From the NCBI RefSeq assembly GCF_950066645.1, contig NZ_CATMFB010000009.1, forward strand, positions 1 through 64,000: DNA of 64,000 bases. The letters run 5' to 3'. Of this stretch, positions 49,417-59,931 are shown in pieces. The translations under genes were made by a program, and so were the position numbers. Within the stretch, counting starts at the first letter, position 1. Each line of letters opens with the position of its first letter. Below the pieces are notes generated by a model, which was not told the origin of the DNA, did no database searches, and was given only the letters and a program-made list of their open reading frames with translations. The stretch is from an uncultured Thalassolituus sp. GTDB taxonomy: Bacteria; Pseudomonadota; Gammaproteobacteria; Pseudomonadales; Oceanobacteraceae.

Positions 49417-49881
49417 TCAGTACTCAAGACCGGGATACCAGACAGAAACAACCTGCATACAGCCCGGGGCAATCAGATCGCCCTCTAACAACCAGCACTC
49501 TGCCGTTGACCAGGGCTGATCATAGATCTGGCCGTCGGTCAGCAAGGCAGCAAGTCGACCGACCAGCGGCAGGTGTGATACCAACACCACGTCGTGCTGA
49601 CAGTCGAGCAGCGAGTCGACAATCTGTGAAGGAGCTTTATCCGGGGTTAGGTCGGTCGTCTCATGTATGCGGGAGTCCTGTGCACGGGCAACCTCCATTG
49701 CCGTCTGTACAGCGCGACGGTATGGACTGGACAGAATTCTTGCACCAGGTAAGCGCCCTGCGACCCAGGCCGCCGCATGAGCTGCCTGAACCTCCCCTTC
49801 AGGCGTCAGGCGACGCTCTGAGTCGTGATCTGCGCCAGCAACTGCTGCGCCATGACGGATGATGATCAGTTTTACCGACAT
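49417..49881 (-). CDS. sixA: Phosphohistidine phosphatase SixA
   Basis: SixA removes phosphate from histidine of phosphotransfer proteins (ArcB in E. coli, nitrogen PTS proteins more recently). The 154-residue histidine-phosphatase-family protein has the R9-H10-G11 motif in IIIRHGAAV, ILSSPYRRAVQTA and the second catalytic His in VLVSHLPLVGRL. It lies 16 bases after gpsA, so the two are probably co-transcribed. Confidence 0.93.
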   Translation of the reverse strand: MSVKLIIIRHGAAVAGADHDSERRLTPEGEVQAAHAAAWVAGRLPGARILSSPYRRAVQTAMEVARAQDSRIHETTDLTPDKAPSQIVDSLLDCQHDVVLVSHLPLVGRLAALLTDGQIYDQPWSTAECWLLEGDLIAPGCMQVVSVWYPGLEY

Positions 49882-49897
49882 CTCGATTGCCCGCTTT

Positions 49898-50923
49898 TCA
49901 GATTTCGTGCTTAGGCAATGCGAACTCTACATCGGATGCAAACGCTCCTGTCATCAGGCCTTTGGCGACCTGCTTAGGATCAGCTGCATTGAAGAGAATT
50001 TCGTACGCCCCCATAACAAGGGGCATATATATACCAAGTTCGCGCGCTTTTTCCCTGACATAGCGCAGGGTATTCACCCCTTCAGCAACTTCACCCAGTT
50101 CATCGACGGATTCTTCCAGAGACTGCCCTGACCCGATGGCGTAGCCGACACGATAGTTGCGGCTCAATGGAGACATACAGGTCACCACCAGGTCACCGAC
50201 ACCGGCAAGACCGAGGAACGTCAGAGGGTTCGCCCCCAGCGCTTCCGCAAACCGGCTCATTTCAGCCAGCGAGCGCGTGATGATCATCGCCTTTGTGTTC
50301 TCCCCCATCCCCAGGGCTGCAACAAAGCCTGACACGATGGCGTAGATATTTTTCAGCGCACCGCCCAGTTCAACGCCATACAGGTCGTCGGAGGCGTAAA
50401 CCCGAAAGTAACTACAGCTCAAAGATTCTTGAAGATTACGTCGCAACTCACTGTTTTTACTGGCAATAACCGTTGCCGCCAACTCTCGCTTCGCAATTTC
50501 CTTGGCAAGGTTAGGCCCGCTGATCACGGCAACAGGATTCTGCGGGCAAAGCTCCTGCAACACCTGACTCATCAGCAGAAAACGATCGGGCTCAATCCCC
50601 TTGGTGGTGCTGACCAGGGCCTGGTGCGGCTTAAGCGTAGCGGCAAAGGATGAGACAACCTGACGCACGAACTTACTGGGCACAGAGACGAAAATCACAT
50701 CCGCATCGGCTACCGCAGCTTCCAGATCGGTGGTGGCAGTCAGAGTGTCATTAAGCGTGACACCGGGCAGGTAATCCGGATTGCAATGATCCTGATTAAT
50801 GGCATCAGCAACCTCACGGTTACGCATATACTGAACAGTTGAGACGTTATTATCGGCGAGAATATTGGCAACAACAGTACCAAAACTACCACCGCCTATG
50901 ACGGCAGCGCGCTTGATTGCCAC
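49898..50923 (-). CDS. gpsA: Glycerol-3-phosphate dehydrogenase [NAD(P)+]
   Basis: GpsA reduces dihydroxyacetone phosphate to glycerol-3-phosphate for phospholipid synthesis. The 341-residue protein has the nucleotide-binding GGGSFGTVVAN near residues 10-20, STTKGIEPD, ISGPNLAKEI and the substrate-binding ELGGALKNIYAI near 185-196. It lies 36 bases downstream of hsbA. Confidence 0.97.
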   Translation of the reverse strand: MAIKRAAVIGGGSFGTVVANILADNNVSTVQYMRNREVADAINQDHCNPDYLPGVTLNDTLTATTDLEAAVADADVIFVSVPSKFVRQVVSSFAATLKPHQALVSTTKGIEPDRFLLMSQVLQELCPQNPVAVISGPNLAKEIAKRELAATVIASKNSELRRNLQESLSCSYFRVYASDDLYGVELGGALKNIYAIVSGFVAALGMGENTKAMIITRSLAEMSRFAEALGANPLTFLGLAGVGDLVVTCMSPLSRNYRVGYAIGSGQSLEESVDELGEVAEGVNTLRYVREKARELGIYMPLVMGAYEILFNAADPKQVAKGLMTGAFASDVEFALPKHEI

Positions 50924-50959
50924 ATGAACCCCCTGAATTCTTTGTAGCCGGCTCCGTAA

Positions 50960-51448
50960 TCAGCGACGACCAGCCTCGAGGGTATCGACGAGCTCACGGA
51001 AGGTTTCTTTATTTTTGTCGTTCAGGCTCATCAATACTTTATGCGCATCGATAACCTGATCCCGGGCGCACTCTTCGTCAACGGAGTCCACCACCCACCG
51101 ACGGAAGGTAGCGTCATCGTTGATTTCGGTGTCCACGATATGAAATACCTGATCAAAGCCCATGCTGAGAAGGATGCGGGTGATCCCCTCATTCGGGCTG
51201 CTGATCGTAGGCGTGATGTCGAATTCTTCACGACACAGAATTGAAATTTTTGCGAGCTGACCAAGGGTTGTGCTGTCCACGCCTTCTGCGGCCGACAGGT
51301 CAATCACTATGTTTTCGAAACCACCCTTGCGCAGAATGTCATCGACGTAAGTCTCGAGCGCCGAACACAGATTCAGCCTCACATCCCCAACCAGCCGGAT
51401 TACATGGGTGCTCTGCTCGTAAGCTACTTCAACGCTGCCTGATGTCAT
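50960..51448 (-). CDS. STAS-domain anti-sigma factor antagonist (HsbA-like)
   Basis: In Pseudomonas, HsbA is a STAS protein whose phosphorylation state, set by HsbR, chooses between swimming and biofilm pathways. The 162-residue protein has the STAS fold with the conserved phosphorylation region IDLSAAEGVDSTTLGQLAKI near residues 50-68, and a C-terminal extension of about 50 charged residues. It overlaps the upstream phosphatase gene by 4 bases. Assignment to HsbA rests on this pairing. Confidence 0.87.
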   Translation of the reverse strand: MTSGSVEVAYEQSTHVIRLVGDVRLNLCSALETYVDDILRKGGFENIVIDLSAAEGVDSTTLGQLAKISILCREEFDITPTISSPNEGITRILLSMGFDQVFHIVDTEINDDATFRRWVVDSVDEECARDQVIDAHKVLMSLNDKNKETFRELVDTLEAGRR

Positions 51449-52617
51449 ATTTTGCCCCGACTCACTGTTGCCACCGCTATGTCGTCAGGCACCTCATCAT
51501 GATTCTGAACACCCGCAAGTGACCAGAAGGTGGTGAGGTCGCCACGACTTTCCCGGGCTAGTGAGAGCAATATTGTCTCTTTATCATTCAAGGACGATTC
51601 GTCGATGATTTCCAGTATTCCGTCAGAAAACAACATAAGACGAAAGTTCTCCGGCAGGGCCATCGTATATTCTTTGTACACAGCATCGCGGAAAAGTCCC
51701 GCGGGCATCCCCCGCCCCTCAAGAAAACGGGTGTCATCCCCATCGACCAGCACAGGCATCGGGTAATGGCCACCAACGCTGTAAAACAGCGTATTGGTCC
51801 GCAGACAGAGTACCGCATAAAACATCGTAAGATGCTTATCCAGCTCGGATGCCAGCAGCTCCTTGTTAACCCGCTCAAGCACCATTGCCGGGTTCAGCAG
51901 GTCATCACTGGAGCCACGATGAAAATTACGACGCAGGCGATAAGTGAGGTTTTTCAGCAGCACGGTCACGAACGCAGAGGATGCCCCGTGGCCTGAAACA
52001 TCGGCGATGTAAAAAACAAGCCGGTCTTCGCCGAGTTCAAAGTAATCGAGAAAATCGCCACTGAGCAGCAATGAAGGGTGAATCTGGTGCTCACATGAGA
52101 CATCGCTCATGGTCAGGGGGTCAGGCAGCATGCGCAGCTGCGCCTGTCGGCCCGCCAGCTGGTCTGCGCGCAGCTCTTCCAGGCCGAGCCTCAACTCGCG
52201 GTTAGTCACTTCGAGGTGTTCGCGGTAAGCCGTGTTTTCCTGCTCCAGCCTGACCCTGTCGAGCGCTTTGCGCAGCGAATGAACCAGTACTTCCAGGTCA
52301 ATAATCGGCTTCACCAGAAAATCGTCGGCACCCAGTCGCAGGGCCCGGACGACATCGTCCATTACACCTGCGCCTGAAACAACGATGACCGGGAGATCCG
52401 GGTACTGCTGCTTAATTTTCTCAAGCAGCTCAATACCGTACATGCCCGGCATCTTAAGATCACAGATCACTGCGTCGGGACGGTTTTCCGACAATACAGA
52501 CAGAGCCTCAGCAGCATTAGCCGCCGCAAGCATCTGGTAATCACAATCATCCAGATAAGCAACGATGCTGTCGCGCACCGTCGAATCATCGTCAATGACC
52601 AGCACAGTTGCGGCCAT
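51445..52617 (-). CDS. Response regulator with PP2C-type phosphatase output (HsbR-like)
   Basis: The 390-residue protein has a receiver domain (acidic residues in VIDDDS, phosphoacceptor D53 in CDLKMPGMYG), a coiled-coil linker (about 130-165) and a SpoIIE/PP2C phosphatase domain with the metal-binding motifs FYIADVSGHGASSAFV and LFSDGILEIIDE. HsbR proteins dephosphorylate the adjacent STAS partner. I chose ATG 52617 with GGGGAGA upstream; the ORF extends nine codons further. It is divergent from a PilZ gene. Confidence 0.9.
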   Translation of the reverse strand: MAATVLVIDDDSTVRDSIVAYLDDCDYQMLAAANAAEALSVLSENRPDAVICDLKMPGMYGIELLEKIKQQYPDLPVIVVSGAGVMDDVVRALRLGADDFLVKPIIDLEVLVHSLRKALDRVRLEQENTAYREHLEVTNRELRLGLEELRADQLAGRQAQLRMLPDPLTMSDVSCEHQIHPSLLLSGDFLDYFELGEDRLVFYIADVSGHGASSAFVTVLLKNLTYRLRRNFHRGSSDDLLNPAMVLERVNKELLASELDKHLTMFYAVLCLRTNTLFYSVGGHYPMPVLVDGDDTRFLEGRGMPAGLFRDAVYKEYTMALPENFRLMLFSDGILEIIDESSLNDKETILLSLARESRGDLTTFWSLAGVQNHDEVPDDIAVATVSRGKI

Positions 52618-52816
52618 CAGCGTCTCCCCGGGGACCTGAAACATGGGCGAACGTTACCCTCATCTTCGCCAAGGTGCAACGGAAAACAGACAAGCCTGCC
52701 ATTCAAAGCTGACATGCCGCCAGATGGCACGAACCCTGCAATCACCAAAGACAAGAACAAAAAACCGACAGGTAGCTGTACTGGCCTGTCTCCCCGGACC
52801 CGGAGGACAACGAGCA

Positions 52817-53119
52817 ATGCGAACAACCGCCCGCCGGTATGAAGAGAAACGCCGCTACATCCGTATGCAGGTCGATGCACCTGCCCGCCTGACACTCGAC
52901 GACGGAGCCTCAGTTGCGGTCACCTGCATAGATCTGAGCAGTCACGGAGTTCAGTTTGAGACACACGAAGCACCGTTCGATGGAATGGAGGCCGAGTTTC
53001 TCCTGGAGCCAGGTGGCGGGCCGGTGACCCCACTCATGGCAAGAATAAAGGTCTGCCGGATCACCGAATTGGGCGCCAATACGTATCGCGCTGGCGCCAC
53101 CATTGAAATGCTTTGCTAG
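52817..53119 (+). CDS. PilZ domain protein, predicted c-di-GMP binder
   Basis: The 100-residue single-domain protein has both c-di-GMP binding motifs: R12-x3-R16 in KRRYIRMQVD and D39-L-S-S-H-G44 in IDLSSHGVQF. GGAGG lies about 11 bases before the ATG. An earlier in-frame ATG at 52643 has no support. It is transcribed away from hsbR, with a 199-base shared region in which I see no named site. It may be part of the same motility/attachment circuit. Confidence 0.9.
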   Translation: MRTTARRYEEKRRYIRMQVDAPARLTLDDGASVAVTCIDLSSHGVQFETHEAPFDGMEAEFLLEPGGGPVTPLMARIKVCRITELGANTYRAGATIEMLC

Positions 53120-53167
53120 ACAGGAGTCCCACACACGCGGGATGCGCTGTTACGGTTGGTAGCGGCT

Positions 53168-53190
53168 CCGGGGTGACGCCATCACCCCGG
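53168..53190. terminator. GC-rich hairpin at the pilZ/nfuA convergent junction
   Basis: CCGGGGTGA, loop CGCCA and TCACCCCGG form a perfect 9-base-pair stem, 48 bases after the PilZ stop and 9 bases past the nfuA stop. There is no T-run on either strand. Confidence 0.45.
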
Positions 53191-53199
53191 GTAAGCCAA

Positions 53200-53790
53200 T
53201 CATTTGATGTAGGCGTTTTCAGTCTGAGAGTGATCAGTAATATCCCGGACGCCAGACAGCTCTGGAATTTTCGAGATCAGCGTCGCCTCAACGCCGTCTT
53301 TGAGTGTCATATCAACCGCGCTGCAACCCTGGCAGCCGCCACCGAATTTCAGTACCGCCACACCCTCTTCTGTCACCTCGACCAGGCTTACCTCGCCACC
53401 GTGGGACGCAAGTCCCGGGTTAATCTCGGTGTACAGAATATAATTGATCCGTTCTTCGACCGGACTGTCAGAAGTCACCTTCGGCATTTTCGCGTTCGGC
53501 GCCTTAATCGTCAGCTGTCCGCCCATACGGTCTTTGGCAAAGTCAATTTTTGACTCTTCGAGGTAAGGAACGCTCATGGCCTCAACATACACTCGCAGCT
53601 TTTCCATCTGCTGCAGCTCGTCTGTCGGGTTCACTTCGTCCGGACGACAGTACGCCAGACAGGTCTCAGCATAGCGAGTCCCGGGCTGGGTAATGAAAAT
53701 GCGTACTGACATACCCTCAACAGTCTGCTTGGAAAGAAGCTCTGCGAGATACTCTTCAGCATCCGGAGTGATTTCGACGTAAGTGCTCAT
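53200..53790 (-). CDS. nfuA: Fe-S biogenesis protein NfuA
   Basis: NfuA carries [4Fe-4S] clusters to target enzymes under stress. The 196-residue protein has a degenerate A-type carrier domain (residues 1-~100) and a C-terminal Nfu domain with the cluster-binding CxxC, C153 and C156, in [12 protein letters not shown] chose ATG 53790 ([15 protein letters not shown]); the ORF continues upstream without similarity. It is divergent from metH. Confidence 0.95.
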   Translation of the reverse strand: MSTYVEITPDAEEYLAELLSKQTVEGMSVRIFITQPGTRYAETCLAYCRPDEVNPTDELQQMEKLRVYVEAMSVPYLEESKIDFAKDRMGGQLTIKAPNAKMPKVTSDSPVEERINYILYTEINPGLASHGGEVSLVEVTEEGVAVLKFGGGCQGCSAVDMTLKDGVEATLISKIPELSGVRDITDHSQTENAYIK

Positions 53791-53941
53791 AGCGATACCT
53801 TTGGAAAACTGGGGCCTATTGTAGCGAAATGGGGGCAAGTCCGGAATACCCAAGTAAAACGCTCAGGTTCCTCCAGAAAGACAACCCAATCCACCTCTGG
53901 TACAATCCGTCGCCATTTTTCTGTCAGTTACCAGAAGTGTT

Positions 53942-56900
53942 ATGAGTCAGCAAAACCAGAATTTAACCGAGATCCGTCAGCAGCGAATTGCCACCCTGAA
54001 AAAGAATATGCAGGAGCGTATTCACATTCTTGATGGCGGCATGGGTACCCTGATCCAGAGCCACCAGCTGGAAGAGAAGGATTACCGCGGAGAGCGCTTT
54101 GCCGACATCCCTCAGGAGGTCAAAGGCAACAACGACCTGCTGGTGCTGACTCAGCCTGACATCATCGCTGGCATACATCGCCAGTATTACAACGCCGGTG
54201 CCGACATCGTCGAAACCAACAGTTTCAACTCGACCCGCGTTTCCCAGGCCGACTACGACATGGAAGACCTGGTGCCCGAGCTGAACCGCGCTGCGGCAGC
54301 CGTTGCCCGGAAGGTCGCTGACGAAGTCGAAGCTGAGACCGGTATTCCGCGCTATGTTGCTGGTGTTCTCGGCCCTACCAGTAAGACCTGCTCTATCTCA
54401 CCTGACGTAAACGACCCAGGTTACCGTGCCATTACGTTTGACCAGCTGGTCGAAGAATACATCGAGGCCACCGAAGGTCTGATGGACGGCGGCGCAGACA
54501 TCATTCTGATCGAAACCGTATTTGATACCCTGAACGCTAAAGCCGCCGTATTTGCTGTCCAGGAAGTCTTCGAGCAACGCGGCGAAGAGCTGCCGATCAT
54601 GATCTCGGGTACGATTACCGATGCCTCTGGTCGTACCCTATCTGGCCAGACCGCAGAAGCTTTCTACAACTCACTGGCCCACGCCAAGCCGCTGACCATC
54701 GGTCTGAACTGCGCCTTAGGTGCAGAAGAACTGCGCCCGCACGTCGAAGAGCTGTCAAACAAAGCTAACTGCTACGTGTCAGCCCACCCGAACGCAGGAC
54801 TGCCCAACGAGTTTGGTGAATACGATCAGTCACCAGCAGAAATGGCGGTCATCGTAGAAGAATTCGCAGCCAGTGGCTTCCTGAACATCATTGGCGGTTG
54901 CTGCGGTACGTCTCCGGCACACATCAAGGCGATTGCCGATGCGGTGAAGAAGCACAAGCCTCGCACCATTCCTGAGATCAAGCCAGCGTGTCGCCTGTCT
55001 GGCCTTGAGCCGTTCAACTTCGACGAAACCAGCCTGTTTGTTAACGTCGGCGAGCGCGCCAACGTTACTGGTTCGGCGAAGTTCAAGCGCCTGATAAAAG
55101 AAGAAAACTACGACGAGGCGCTGGAAATCGCCCGCCAGCAGGTTGAGAACGGCGCCCAGATCATCGACATCAACATGGACGAAGGCATGTTGGATTCCGA
55201 AGCGGCCATGGTTCGTTACCTGAACCTGATCGCCTCTGAACCTGACATCGCACGTGTTCCTGTGATGGTTGACTCGTCCAAGTGGGAAATCATTGAAGCC
55301 GGCCTGAAGTGCATTCAGGGTAAGCCGGTCGTTAACTCTATCTCGCTGAAAGAAGGCGAAGAAGAGTTCATCGAAAAAGCCAAGCGCTGTAAGCGTTATG
55401 GCGCTGCCGTTGTAGTGATGGCGTTTGATGAAACCGGTCAGGCCGATACTGAACAGCGTAAGAATGAAATCTGTGAGCGCTCGTACCGCGTACTGGTCGA
55501 CAAAGTGGGGTTCGCGCCCGAGGACATCATCTTCGACCCGAACATTTTTGCCGTGGCCACAGGTATCGAAGAACACAACAACTACGCTGTCGATTTCATC
55601 AATAGCTGTAAGTACATCACTGACAACCTGCCACACGCCAAGATCTCTGGTGGTGTGAGTAACGTATCCTTCTCGTTCCGTGGTAACGAGCCGGTACGTG
55701 AAGCAATTCACTCGGTCTTCCTCTACCACGCCATTCAGAACGGCCTGAGCATGGGTATCGTGAACGCCGGTCAGCTGGCGGTATACGACGACCTGCCAGC
55801 AGAACTGAAAGAACGCGTTGAAGACGTGATTCTGAACAAGCGCGAAGACGGCACTGACCGTTTATTGGAAATCGCAGAAAAATACCGTGGTGACGGTTCT
55901 GTTCAGGAGAAAGAAACCGAAGAGTGGCGTTCGCTGCCCGTCGCCGAGCGCCTGACTCACGCCCTCGTAAAAGGTATTAACTCCTTCGTGGAGGAAGATA
56001 CCGAAGAAGCGCGCCAGATGTTCGACCGCCCGATTGAGGTGATCGAGGGCCCGCTGATGGACGGCATGAACGTGGTCGGCGACCTGTTTGGCTCGGGTAA
56101 GATGTTCCTGCCTCAGGTGGTAAAAAGCGCCCGCGTAATGAAGCAGGCCGTGGCGTATCTGTTGCCTTATATCGAAGCTGAAAAAGACGGCAAGTCTGAG
56201 TCTCAGGGCAAGATCCTGATGGCAACCGTAAAAGGTGACGTACACGATATCGGTAAGAACATCGTGGGCGTGGTGCTGCAGTGCAACAACTTTGAAGTGG
56301 TCGATCTGGGCGTGATGGTACCTGCCGACAAGATTCTGAAGGTCGCGAAAGAAGAAAACTGCGACATCATCGGCCTGTCGGGCCTGATCACACCGTCGCT
56401 GGATGAGATGGTTCACGTTGCCCGTGAAATGCAGCGTCTCGACTTCCACCTGCCGCTGATGATCGGTGGTGCGACGACCTCTAAAGCACACACGGCAGTG
56501 AAAATTGAACCGCAGTTCAAAAACGATATTGCCGTATACGTTCCGGATGCCTCCCGTGCGGTGGGCGTTGCTCAGAAGCTGGTAAACCCGGAAGCAAAGG
56601 CTGCGTTTATCTCAGAACGCCGCGAAGAGTATGTAGCAGTGCGTGAGCGTAACGCTAACCGCAAAGCCAAGGCGCTGCTGCCGTACGAAAAAGCCTGCGA
56701 GAATGCCTTCAAAGGTGACTGGGATAACTATGTACCACCGGTACCGGCAAAAACCGGCATTTCTGTCTACGAGAATTTCGATCTGGCAGACCTGGCGAAG
56801 TACATCGACTGGACACCGTTCTTTATGTCCTGGGAACTTGCCGGCAAATTCCCGCGCATCCTTGAAGACGAAGTCGTCGGCGAAGCCGCGACCAACCTCT

Positions 56901-57652
56901 ACAAAGACGCTCAGGCCATGCTGCAACGCATCATTGACGAGAAATTATTTAACGCCCGTGGCGTTGTCGGCATCTGGCCGGCGAACCGTCGTGGCACAGA
57001 CGATATCGTCGTATTTAACGACGACCAATCAGAAGAGATTGCCGTTCTGCACCACCTGCGCCAGCAGACGGATAAGCCAAACGATCAGCCAAACTACTCT
57101 CTGGCTGACTTCGTGGCACCAGAGGGCACTCAGCAAGATTACGTCGGTGGCTTTATCGTGACCGCAGGTATCGAAGCAGAGAAGCTGGCGAAGGAATACG
57201 ACGCTAACCATGATGATTACAACAGCATCATGATGAAAGCACTGGCTGACCGTCTGGCCGAGGCCTTTGCCGAGCGCATGCACGAAATCGTCCGTAAAGA
57301 GATCTGGGGCTACGCCAACGATGAGAGCTTTACTAACGAAGAACTCATCAAAGAAGCCTATAACGGCATCCGCCCGGCACCGGGCTACCCTGCATGTCCG
57401 GATCACACTGAGAAGACCACCCTGTTTGCTCTGCTCGAGGGCGAAGCCAACACCGGCGTGTCTCTGACTGAAAACTTCGCCATGACGCCAGCAGCATCTG
57501 TCAGCGGCTGGTACTTCTCTCACCCGGACTCGAAATACTTCGGCCTCGGTAAAATCGACAAAGATCAGGTAACTGACATTGCCGCCCGCAAAGGCATGGA
57601 TCTGGAGCAGATGGAGCGCTGGCTGGCGCCTAACCTCTCCTACGACCGCTGA
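53942..57652 (+). CDS. metH: Cobalamin-dependent methionine synthase
   Basis: MetH transfers a methyl group from 5-methyltetrahydrofolate to homocysteine through cobalamin. The 1236-residue protein has all four modules: the homocysteine domain with zinc cysteines in [12 protein letters not shown] and GGCCGTSP, the pterin domain ([11 protein letters not shown] on), the B12 domain with H768 in [11 protein letters not shown] and the [13 protein letters not shown] loop, and the AdoMet reactivation domain ([12 protein letters not shown]). A TACAAT -10 box lies at 53901-53906 with only a weak -35. I see no B12 riboswitch in the 150-base upstream region. Confidence 0.98.
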   Translation: MSQQNQNLTEIRQQRIATLKKNMQERIHILDGGMGTLIQSHQLEEKDYRGERFADIPQEVKGNNDLLVLTQPDIIAGIHRQYYNAGADIVETNSFNSTRVSQADYDMEDLVPELNRAAAAVARKVADEVEAETGIPRYVAGVLGPTSKTCSISPDVNDPGYRAITFDQLVEEYIEATEGLMDGGADIILIETVFDTLNAKAAVFAVQEVFEQRGEELPIMISGTITDASGRTLSGQTAEAFYNSLAHAKPLTIGLNCALGAEELRPHVEELSNKANCYVSAHPNAGLPNEFGEYDQSPAEMAVIVEEFAASGFLNIIGGCCGTSPAHIKAIADAVKKHKPRTIPEIKPACRLSGLEPFNFDETSLFVNVGERANVTGSAKFKRLIKEENYDEALEIARQQVENGAQIIDINMDEGMLDSEAAMVRYLNLIASEPDIARVPVMVDSSKWEIIEAGLKCIQGKPVVNSISLKEGEEEFIEKAKRCKRYGAAVVVMAFDETGQADTEQRKNEICERSYRVLVDKVGFAPEDIIFDPNIFAVATGIEEHNNYAVDFINSCKYITDNLPHAKISGGVSNVSFSFRGNEPVREAIHSVFLYHAIQNGLSMGIVNAGQLAVYDDLPAELKERVEDVILNKREDGTDRLLEIAEKYRGDGSVQEKETEEWRSLPVAERLTHALVKGINSFVEEDTEEARQMFDRPIEVIEGPLMDGMNVVGDLFGSGKMFLPQVVKSARVMKQAVAYLLPYIEAEKDGKSESQGKILMATVKGDVHDIGKNIVGVVLQCNNFEVVDLGVMVPADKILKVAKEENCDIIGLSGLITPSLDEMVHVAREMQRLDFHLPLMIGGATTSKAHTAVKIEPQFKNDIAVYVPDASRAVGVAQKLVNPEAKAAFISERREEYVAVRERNANRKAKALLPYEKACENAFKGDWDNYVPPVPAKTGISVYENFDLADLAKYIDWTPFFMSWELAGKFPRILEDEVVGEAATNLYKDAQAMLQRIIDEKLFNARGVVGIWPANRRGTDDIVVFNDDQSEEIAVLHHLRQQTDKPNDQPNYSLADFVAPEGTQQDYVGGFIVTAGIEAEKLAKEYDANHDDYNSIMMKALADRLAEAFAERMHEIVRKEIWGYANDESFTNEELIKEAYNGIRPAPGYPACPDHTEKTTLFALLEGEANTGVSLTENFAMTPAASVSGWYFSHPDSKYFGLGKIDKDQVTDIAARKGMDLEQMERWLAPNLSYDR

Positions 57653-57668
57653 GAGGGCCTGAGCGGAT

Positions 57669-59042
57669 ATGCAGTTCAGTCGCCTGATGCTGTCCAGGTT
57701 AAGCCGCGTCGAACTGGCGCGGCTTAATCGTATTCTGGTGATCGGCATTCCGATCATAGGCAGCATGCTGTCTCAGAGCATCACCAACCTGATCGATGCC
57801 GCCATGGTAGGCCAGCTCAATGACGTCGCCCTCGCGGGCGTTGGCATCGGCAGCTACGCCAACTTTCTTTGTGTTTCCGTCATGATGGGGCTGTCTGCAG
57901 CCGTGCAGGCGATTGTATCGCGCCATTACGGCGCGAAACGCCACACCAGAACCACGGAGCCTCTGTTCGCGGGTCTGCTCCTTACCCTGCTGATCGGCAT
58001 TCCGTCGACCCTGCTCTTCGTAGCCTTCGCACCGCAGTACATCGGACTGTATACGGACGATGCCGCAGTGATCGCCGTCGCTTCAGATTATTTCTCATGG
58101 CGGACGGCGGCGTTAACCTTCGTCGGTATGACCTTTGTGTTCCGTGGCTTCTGGAGCGGTATTGGTGAAAGTGGTGTGTATCTGCGCATCGCCCTGATCA
58201 TGCACCTGAGCAACATCGTATTCAGCTACTTCCTGATCTTTGGTCTGACCCTGTTCGGCACAACGTACTGGGAAGGCTTCGGCGCCGTAGGCTCCGGTAT
58301 GGGGTCCGCAGCTTCGCTGCTGCTGGCGGCTACCCTGTTTTTCTGGCGCACCTTCGTCCGCGACGACCGTTTCCATACCCTGTTTCATCTGAGCAGAAAA
58401 ACCATCCGCCAACTCGTGCGCCTGGCGATTCCAAACTCAGTCAGCCAGACACTCTTTGCTCTGGGGCTCAGCGTACTGTTCTGGATCATCGGTTTAATCG
58501 GCACGCAGGAACAGGCCATTGGCCATATCCTTACCCAGCTATCGCTGATGTTAATCATGCCCGCCGTTGGGCTTGGTATCGCCGGCGCCAGCCTGGTCGG
58601 TCATGCACTGGGGGCCGAAGAAAAAGAAAACGCACATCGCTGGGGCTGGGACGTGTTGCGTGTTTCAGTGGTGATCATGGCCGTCCTCGGCCTGCCGATG
58701 TGGATTGCCCCCCACGCCGTGCTCGATATTTTCACCAATGACCCAGTGCTTATTGATCTTGGCACCTGGCCATTGCGTATCCTCGGGTTCGCCATCGCCT
58801 TTGAAGTCGCCTCCATTATATTCAACCAGACGCTTCTGGGAGCCGGTGCCAGCAAACAGGTACTTAAAATCAATCTGGTGATGCAGTGGATCGTTTTCCT
58901 GCCGCTCGCCTGGCTGATTGGCCCGTATCTGGGCTTCGGCCTGACCGGCATCTGGATTCTTCAGGCGGTTCAGCGGGTATCTCTGGCAGTAATCTACGGC
59001 ACTATATGGAGCCGCAGACACTGGGCGCATATCAAGGTGTAG
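57669..59042 (+). CDS. MATE-family efflux transporter
   Basis: MATE transporters export cationic drugs, dyes or metabolites in exchange for Na+ or H+. The 457-residue protein has twelve predicted membrane helices, with the family start IVIGIPIIGSMLSQSITNLIDAAMVGQLND split around residues 23-53 and the internal-repeat counterpart near 245-275. It starts 17 bases after metH and may be read from the same transcript. The substrate is unknown. Confidence 0.93.
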   Translation: MQFSRLMLSRLSRVELARLNRILVIGIPIIGSMLSQSITNLIDAAMVGQLNDVALAGVGIGSYANFLCVSVMMGLSAAVQAIVSRHYGAKRHTRTTEPLFAGLLLTLLIGIPSTLLFVAFAPQYIGLYTDDAAVIAVASDYFSWRTAALTFVGMTFVFRGFWSGIGESGVYLRIALIMHLSNIVFSYFLIFGLTLFGTTYWEGFGAVGSGMGSAASLLLAATLFFWRTFVRDDRFHTLFHLSRKTIRQLVRLAIPNSVSQTLFALGLSVLFWIIGLIGTQEQAIGHILTQLSLMLIMPAVGLGIAGASLVGHALGAEEKENAHRWGWDVLRVSVVIMAVLGLPMWIAPHAVLDIFTNDPVLIDLGTWPLRILGFAIAFEVASIIFNQTLLGAGASKQVLKINLVMQWIVFLPLAWLIGPYLGFGLTGIWILQAVQRVSLAVIYGTIWSRRHWAHIKV

Positions 59043-59122
59043 GTACAGGTCCGCAAAACTTCTTGCTGCATCATCGCACCCGTATTAGCGTATTGTTAAT
59101 CGCCCCTCATCGGAACCACATA

Positions 59123-59896
59123 ATGTCCGGAAGCCAGAATCTGACCGCAACAGCCTATGACCAGCTATCACCAGTCATTGCACACCGCGGTGCCAGTGGT
59201 CACTCGCCTGAAAATACGGCGGCGTCGCTGCGAAAAGGGGCCGAACTTGGCGCAACGTGGGCGGAAGTCGATGTCGCGATCAGCTCCGACAACGTGGCAG
59301 TTGTCTTCCACGACTCTGACGTTAATCGCTGCACCGATGGTCGTGGGCTGCTGATTCAGAAAACGGCCCGGGAACTGGCCGGTCTGGATGCGGGCAGCTG
59401 GTACTCGCCTTTTTATGCGGGTGAGCGGATTCTCACGATGACGGATCTGCTGACGCTTGCGAATGAACTCTGCCTGAATCTCAATATCGAGATAAAACCC
59501 ACCATCGGTCGGGAAACTGAGACGGTATGGGCGATGCGGGAGGCTCTGAAGCAGGTGCCCTTTAGTCACACCCTGTTATTGTCGAGCTTTAACGTACACG
59601 CACTCTATGCCGCGCGTGAGTTCCTTCCGGATTTCACCCGGGCTCTGAACGTCGAGGCCATTCCACGTGACTGGCGCAACCGCCTTGATGAAACAGGGGC
59701 AACAGGTCTGCATTTCGCGGCTGACTTCTTTGAGGAAGCGATCATCCGGGACATCCATGCCGCTGGCACGCCGATGGCCTGCTACACAGTGAATGATTTT
59801 GAAACCGCTCAGAAGCTTTATCGCAGTGGCGTGAAAGCGGTGTTCACAGATTACCCGGAGCGCCTCATTCTGAACGCAACGCCTGTTGCCAGATAG
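59123..59896 (+). CDS. Glycerophosphodiester phosphodiesterase
   Basis: GDPD enzymes cleave glycerophosphodiesters to glycerol-3-phosphate and an alcohol. The 257-residue TIM-barrel protein has the catalytic HR in AHRGASGHSPENT (H21, R22, E30), metal ligands E48 and D50 in AEVDVAI, H63 in VFHDSDVNR, and E in LNIEIKP. There is no signal peptide, so it resembles cytosolic UgpQ. I chose ATG 59123; a longer reading frame runs back into the MATE gene. Confidence 0.93.
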   Translation: MSGSQNLTATAYDQLSPVIAHRGASGHSPENTAASLRKGAELGATWAEVDVAISSDNVAVVFHDSDVNRCTDGRGLLIQKTARELAGLDAGSWYSPFYAGERILTMTDLLTLANELCLNLNIEIKPTIGRETETVWAMREALKQVPFSHTLLLSSFNVHALYAAREFLPDFTRALNVEAIPRDWRNRLDETGATGLHFAADFFEEAIIRDIHAAGTPMACYTVNDFETAQKLYRSGVKAVFTDYPERLILNATPVAR

Positions 59897-59904
59897 CGGT
59901 TGTG

Positions 59905-59924
59905 GCGGGGCCGGAAAGCCCCGC
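59905..59924. terminator. GC-rich hairpin at the GDPD/oxidoreductase convergent junction
   Basis: GCGGGGC, loop CGGAAA and GCCCCGC form a perfect 7-base-pair stem between the two stop codons. Only a short GGATTTCTT follows on the plus strand, so termination strength is uncertain. Confidence 0.5.
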
Positions 59925-59931
59925 GGATTTC

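Noticed and set aside
53880-53941. Cobalamin or SAH riboswitch before metH
   Set aside because: The region upstream of metH is short and shows no B12-box or recognisable SAH-riboswitch helices.
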